NCBI GenBank assembly: GCA_025925185.1
Contig: JAICLV010000088.1
Location: forward strand, 1-10,290
From: Acidothermaceae bacterium
GTDB taxonomy: Bacteria; Actinomycetota; Actinomycetes; Acidothermales; Acidothermaceae
DNA length: 10,290 nt
Direction of reading: 5' to 3'
In this document: in pieces, positions 6,853 through 10,290 of the stretch
How the letters are laid out: every line of letters begins with the position of its first letter
How positions within the stretch are numbered: the stretch's first letter is position 1
Program-made: the position numbers and the translations under genes
The notes under the pieces: model-generated
Seen by the model: only the letters and a program-made list of their open reading frames with translations
Database searches by the model: none
Told to the model about the DNA's origin: nothing

Positions 6853-6989
6853 TGCAGGTGCCTCACTTGTGTTGTCGTTGCGGTCGTGGACGAGTCTGGT
6901 TGTGGGGCGCCGGGCTCGGCATGGGGCAAGTCCCTGAGTCTGCCCCCTATTTGTGCGGACGCGCGGCCAGTTAGGCGCACAATGCCGAG
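6853..6989. promoter_or_regulatory. Divergent intergenic region with candidate operators
   Basis: This 137-bp region must hold the promoters of the oxidoreductase operon (-) and the LuxR-type regulator (+). Visible symmetry: GGGGCA (6923-6928) and TGCCCC (6941-6946) form an inverted pair 12 nt apart; CTCGGCAT (6915-6922) and ATGCCGAG (6982-6989) form a perfect 8-bp inverted repeat 59 nt apart that ends just before the regulator's start codon; GAGTCTG is repeated directly at 6892-6898 and 6936-6942. No clear -35/-10 pair was found in either direction. The operator assignment is inference from position. Confidence 0.45.
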
Positions 6990-8651
6990 GTGGACCTGAC
7001 CCGCAGCGTCGGCTTGCACCTGCGTGCCGACGAGGCCGACGCCGCCCCAGCGCTGATTGAGGCGGCGTTGGCGACCGGCTCGCCCGACGCCCACCTTGCC
7101 GCTGGCCTGATGTTCTTCGCCGTCGCCGACTTCGCGCTGTCCGCCCGCCATCTCGAGACGGCTTTTCTCGACTACAAGGCGGCCGGACGACGCAGGCGCG
7201 CCGCCCTGGCGGCGTCGCACATGACCCGGCTGCACTTCGACGGCACCGGCCGGCAGTCGGTCGCGGCCGGCTGGCTCGCGCGGGCCCGCAGGCTGCTCGC
7301 CGACGACCGCGACTGCGTCGAATCGGGCTGGGTTTCGGTGACCCTGATCGGATGCAGCGTCGCCAACATCGAGGAGTTGGAGGCGAACGCGACGCACGCG
7401 CTCGCGATCGCGCGACGCCTCGGCGACGTCGACCTCGAGTGCAAGGCGCTCGCCGACTCCGGCCTCGCGCTGGTCAGCCGCGGCGCCATCGACCAGGGGC
7501 TCGCGCGCATCGACGAGGCGATGGTGATGGCGAGTAACGGCGAGTGCGACAACTTTTGGATCGTCGGTCAGGTCTATTGCGCGTTGGTCAGCGCCTGCGG
7601 ACGCAGCGGCGACCTGCACCGGATCGAGGACTGGCTGGCCGTCGCGCCGATCGGCGAACCGGCGCACCAGGGCGTCGCGCCGCCGAACCTGCTGCTCAAC
7701 CACTGCCAGATCGAGTACGGCACGTTGCTGTGCGAGGCGGGTCGGTGGAACGAGGCCGAGACCGCGCTGCGTTTCGCGGTCGACGCCACCGCGCATTTCG
7801 CGCAGCGAGCGCAGTCGCGCGCCGCGTTGGCCGGCCTGCGCATCGACCAGGGGCGGCTGGCCGAGGCCGCGAGCCTGCTCAACGGCTTGGAGCAACGCGC
7901 CGAGGCCCAGCTGTCCCTGGTGCGGCTGCATCACGCGCGCGGGGACCACGACCTCGCGGTGGCCGTCGGCCGGCAGGCCCTGCGCATGATGACCGGCGAC
8001 CGGCTGCGCACGGCTCCGATCCAGGTGCTGGTGCTGCAAGCCGAGCTCGCCCGCGACAACATCGCCGCGGCGCGGGACATCGCCGAGGTGCTTGCCGCGT
8101 CGGCCGCGGAAACCCCGTCGCGCACGGTCTTGGCGCTCGCGCGGTGGGCGGCTGGCCGGATGCTCCTCGCCGAGTCCGACGGCGGCCACTCGCCCGCGGC
8201 GATCGCGCAGTTCGAGGGCGCGTTGGGCGCGCTGCACCCGGGTGAGCGGTCTCTGCTCGCGGCCTACGTCCAGCTCGACCTCGCCCGCGCGCTCGCCCGG
8301 GTGGACCGGGCGCAGGCGATCGCCGAGGCCCGCCGCGCGCTCGCCACATACGGACGGGTCGGCGCCCATCGGATGCACGCCGCGCAGGCGTTGCTGCATG
8401 ACCTCGGCGACGCCGCGGCGGCCCGCCCCGCCGCTCCCGACGCGGTGCGGGCACTCACCGCGCGGGAGCGGGAAATCCTCAACCTGCTCGCGCAAGGTCT
8501 GTCGAACCCGCAGATCGCCGAGCGCTTGGTGATTTCCCCGAAGACCGCGGAGCATCACGTCGGCGCCATCTTGCGAAAGCTGCAGCTGGGGAGTCGCAGC
8601 GAGGCGGCCGTGTACGCGGCCACCCTCGCTGCCAACGCGACTAGCTCTTAA
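6990..8651 (+). CDS. LuxR-family transcriptional regulator with TPR-like N-terminal region
   Basis: A 553-residue regulator. The C-terminal LuxR/NarL helix-turn-helix spans 489-543, starting LTAREREILNLLAQGLSNPQ, with recognition-helix region SPKTAEHHVGAILRKL at 516-531. The rest (about 1-480) is Ala/Leu-rich helical sequence with TPR-like pairs (for example AAGWLARARRLL and ALADSGLALVSRGAIDQGLARIDEA), which probably sense a ligand or partner. Unlike MalT-type LuxR proteins it has no Walker A motif, so it is not an ATP-dependent STAND regulator. The GTG at 6990 gives the longest sensible product; no strong Shine-Dalgarno precedes it, so translation may be weak or the mRNA nearly leaderless. 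It is divergent from the BBE-type oxidoreductase, an arrangement in which such regulators usually control the neighbour (inference). Its end overlaps the convergent beta-helix gene by 11 bp. Confidence 0.92.
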   Translation: MDLTRSVGLHLRADEADAAPALIEAALATGSPDAHLAAGLMFFAVADFALSARHLETAFLDYKAAGRRRRAALAASHMTRLHFDGTGRQSVAAGWLARARRLLADDRDCVESGWVSVTLIGCSVANIEELEANATHALAIARRLGDVDLECKALADSGLALVSRGAIDQGLARIDEAMVMASNGECDNFWIVGQVYCALVSACGRSGDLHRIEDWLAVAPIGEPAHQGVAPPNLLLNHCQIEYGTLLCEAGRWNEAETALRFAVDATAHFAQRAQSRAALAGLRIDQGRLAEAASLLNGLEQRAEAQLSLVRLHHARGDHDLAVAVGRQALRMMTGDRLRTAPIQVLVLQAELARDNIAAARDIAEVLAASAAETPSRTVLALARWAAGRMLLAESDGGHSPAAIAQFEGALGALHPGERSLLAAYVQLDLARALARVDRAQAIAEARRALATYGRVGAHRMHAAQALLHDLGDAAAARPAAPDAVRALTAREREILNLLAQGLSNPQIAERLVISPKTAEHHVGAILRKLQLGSRSEAAVYAATLAANATSS

Positions 8652-9885
8652 CCGGCACATCGACGACCAGGTAGCTGTTGTGCGAGGTGTCGGTGCCGGG
8701 CGCGTTGCTCAACCAGATGCCGTAGTGATCGTCGACGAAGTGGTTGTGCGTGATGACGGTGTCGGTCACCGGGACCACCGCCGAGAACACGATGACGCCG
8801 GCCGTCTGCGTCACACCAGCGGAGAAGTCGCCGATCGCGTTGTTGCGCCCGATCTCGTTGAACTCGATGACGTTGCCGTGGACGTCCTGCGCGGGCGCGT
8901 GGCTGTGGATCGCGACCCCTGAGTGGCCGTTGCCCGAGACGACGTTGTGGGTGACCGTGTTGTCATAGGCCGCGGTTCCGGGGAACCCCGTCGCCATCAA
9001 GATGCCGGCGCCACCGCTGCCGCTCGTGCCGTTGTCGAGCACCAGGTTCTTCGTGATGGTGTTGTCATAGACGCCGCCGGCCGTCGGGTTGCCGAGCGCC
9101 GTCGAGTTGTGCGAGGGCAAGGAAATGCCGCAGTCCCAGAGGTTGGCGACGACGCTGTTGCCCTCAATCAGGTTGTCGAAACTCGGTCCGGACGGCGAGG
9201 TGTATCCGAACGCGGTCTCGCCGATGCTTCCCGCCGGAACGCCATCGGTGATGTGGATTCCACCGGTGTTGTGACTCACCTCGTTGTCGATGACGCGCGA
9301 GTGGCTAACCGCGCGCAGATGCAAACCCTCACCGCAGTCGAGGCTCGGGTTGACCTGCGGCTGGCACGCGAGGTTGTTGCCGGTCACCCGGTTGTGCGCG
9401 ACCGTGATGTGGCTGGTGTGCTGGACCAGCAGGCCCTCCTGCCGCGCTCCGGTGATCGTCAGGCCGGTCACGCTCGAGCCGCTCGCGCCGTCGCCCTCGA
9501 TCGTGAGACCCGCGGTGTCGCTCGTCGCCGGTGGCGCGATCGTGGCGCTGTCCGCGCCGTCGCCCGTGAGGTGGACGACCTTGCCGTCGATGACGACCGC
9601 CTCGGCGTAGCTGCCGGCGCACACATGCACGGTCGCGCCCGACCGGGCCGCCGCGACCGCCGTCGAGATCGTCGAGTAACCGGCCGTGCGGCACGAGTGG
9701 TCGCCGGCCCCGTTGTGACCGGTGGGTGAGACGTAGAGCGACGACCCCGACGCGGCGAACGCGGGAGCTGCGGCGCCGATCGTCGTCGCGCCTACCCCGC
9801 CGACGACGAGTGTGGTCAGCGCGGCGGTTCGGCCGAGCCGGCCAACGCGGCCGAAGCCAAACCTTCGAAGCTTGATGATGCTCAT
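8641..9885 (-). CDS. Secreted right-handed parallel beta-helix repeat protein
   Basis: A 414-residue exported protein. Residues 1-44 are a signal peptide: basic n-region KLRRFGFGRVGRLGR, hydrophobic core ALTTLVVGGVGATTIGAA, and an AFA-AS cleavage site after A44. The RR pair does not fit the Tat motif well, so Sec export is likelier. The mature start SSLYVSPTGHNG plus GYSTISTAVAAARSGATVHVCAGSY (two short stretches, 49-93) is typical of beta-helix proteins. About eight coils follow, marked by NxI/V..N..xN patterns such as SHITVAHNRVTGNN (158-171), YDNTITKNLVLDN (273-285) and YDNTVTHNVVSGN (307-319). Cysteines 65, 89, 174, 184 and 252 could form disulfides. Such folds occur in polysaccharide lyases and surface proteins, but no catalytic set is evident. 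ATG 9885 has AAGGGA (9898-9893) 7 nt upstream, inside the preceding gene, and overlaps that gene's stop as ATGA. A longer open frame upstream was not used because signal peptide and RBS fix the start. Confidence 0.9.
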   Translation of the reverse strand: MSIIKLRRFGFGRVGRLGRTAALTTLVVGGVGATTIGAAAPAFAASGSSLYVSPTGHNGAGDHSCRTAGYSTISTAVAAARSGATVHVCAGSYAEAVVIDGKVVHLTGDGADSATIAPPATSDTAGLTIEGDGASGSSVTGLTITGARQEGLLVQHTSHITVAHNRVTGNNLACQPQVNPSLDCGEGLHLRAVSHSRVIDNEVSHNTGGIHITDGVPAGSIGETAFGYTSPSGPSFDNLIEGNSVVANLWDCGISLPSHNSTALGNPTAGGVYDNTITKNLVLDNGTSGSGGAGILMATGFPGTAAYDNTVTHNVVSGNGHSGVAIHSHAPAQDVHGNVIEFNEIGRNNAIGDFSAGVTQTAGVIVFSAVVPVTDTVITHNHFVDDHYGIWLSNAPGTDTSHNSYLVVDVPVKS

Positions 9886-10178
9886 GACGGGTTCCCTTCG
9901 TGATGGGTGATGAAGACATGGACCGCGCGCAGGTCGCGGACGGCGGCGCCGCGCGTCGACGCGTCCGTGAGCAGCGCGACGATCGGCGCGAGCCGCTCGT
10001 CGCGAAACCGCGCGGCCGCCTGCTCGTCGTCCCAGATCTCGATGATTCGCACGCCCTCGTCGGTCGGGCCGGCGATGTGGGCGAGCAGCCCCTGCGGAAG
10101 CGGGTCGACGAGCGCCGCGGCGGCCCGTTCGTACTCGGCCCAGCTCGACGCGACGTCGTGAATGCATGCGTACGCCAC
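9882..10178 (-). CDS. Small protein with ABM-like (dimeric alpha-beta barrel) features
   Basis: A 98-residue protein. VRIIEIWDDEQAAARFRDERLAPIV is split here as VRIIEIWDDEQAAARF (43-58) and RDERLAPIV (59-67); this strand-then-helix pattern is typical of antibiotic-biosynthesis-monooxygenase and other ferredoxin-like dimeric barrel proteins. The N-terminal VASSWAEYERAAAAL (9-23) gives the first helix, and AVHVFITH (85-92) the last strand. Members can be quinol monooxygenases, haem-degrading or purely structural; no activity can be assigned. The chosen start is GTG 10178. No Shine-Dalgarno is visible before it, and the frame stays open to the window edge without another start codon, so a start beyond the window is possible but unlikely because the upstream codons look non-coding. 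Its stop overlaps the start of the beta-helix gene by 4 bp (ATGA), implying coupled translation. Confidence 0.75.
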   Translation of the reverse strand: MAYACIHDVASSWAEYERAAAALVDPLPQGLLAHIAGPTDEGVRIIEIWDDEQAAARFRDERLAPIVALLTDASTRGAAVRDLRAVHVFITHHEGNPS

Positions 10179-10290
10179 CGGCGGAGCATCGCCGCTCGCG
10201 GTATAGCGCGGGTTTAGTCGCGGTGGCGTCCGTCGCGGTGCGAGACTTCCCGGCGTGGGGGTGGTGGCAAGGTGGTCGAGGTCCGGGTGC
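10179..10290 (-). promoter_or_regulatory. Upstream region of the ABM-like/beta-helix pair with a possible -10 element
   Basis: No gene is recognisable in these 112 bp. On the - strand TATACC (10205-10200) could be a -10 element, ending 21 nt before the GTG; no good -35 is found at the usual distance. Weak call. Confidence 0.25.

Noticed and set aside
5041..6999. Long + strand open frame (652 codons) opposite the peptidase and oxidoreductase genes
   Set aside because: It spans two well-supported - strand genes and the divergent promoter, is Arg/Ala/Pro/Gly-rich with no recognisable domain, and is expected as an antisense shadow in GC-rich DNA.
6849..8660. Long - strand open frame (603 codons) opposite the LuxR-type gene
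   Set aside because: Antisense shadow of a gene with a clear HTH; composition is Arg/Gly/Ala-rich without domains.
8922..9729. 268-codon + strand open frame opposite the beta-helix gene
   Set aside because: Shadow of a - strand gene that has a signal peptide, SD and repeats; the + frame product shows no domain.

Overview
The window is GC-rich, double-stranded bacterial chromosome with Shine-Dalgarno starts, GTG starts, and mirror-image long open frames on the non-coding strands. It suggests an actinobacterium. An RNase Y gene (rny), rather than an RNase E-type enzyme, together with the actinobacterial look of the other proteins, points to a deep-branching class such as Thermoleophilia or Acidimicrobiia. 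That placement is inference; no rRNA or other marker gene is present.

Left part (1-2740, + strand). The window opens inside the remains of a glutathionyl-hydroquinone reductase (Xi-class GST). Its N-terminal and C-terminal parts lie side by side in different frames, with roughly 110-140 central residues missing. Next comes a well-spaced promoter (TTGACC, 17 nt, TAGCCT), then a leader of about 250 nt full of hairpins. The last hairpin pairs perfectly with the ribosome binding site of rny. The rny gene is complete (membrane anchor, coiled coil, KH, HD). It is followed by a small two-helix membrane protein of unknown function and a long hairpin between convergent genes.

Middle part (2736-6989, - strand). 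Three closely spaced genes read leftwards: a BBE-type FAD-linked oxidoreductase, an S9 (prolyl oligopeptidase family) serine peptidase with an intact Ser-Asp-His triad, and a GNAT acetyltransferase. Gaps of 40 and 12 nt suggest one operon. Diverging from it across 137 bp is a 553-residue regulator with a TPR-like N-terminal region and a C-terminal LuxR helix-turn-helix. The shared intergenic region carries inverted repeats that could be its operators. A simple reading is that the regulator controls the oxidoreductase operon; the substrate is unknown.

Right part (8641-10290, - strand). A small protein resembling antibiotic-biosynthesis-monooxygenase (ABM) domains overlaps by ATGA the start of a secreted right-handed beta-helix protein with a signal peptide. 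The beta-helix gene overlaps the end of the LuxR-type gene tail to tail by 11 bp. The last 112 bp hold at most a promoter for this pair.

No tRNA, rRNA, CRISPR array, insertion sequence or phage gene was seen. The most interesting element is the structured rny leader with its sequestered ribosome binding site, which looks like an undescribed cis-regulatory RNA, possibly for autoregulation of RNase Y.
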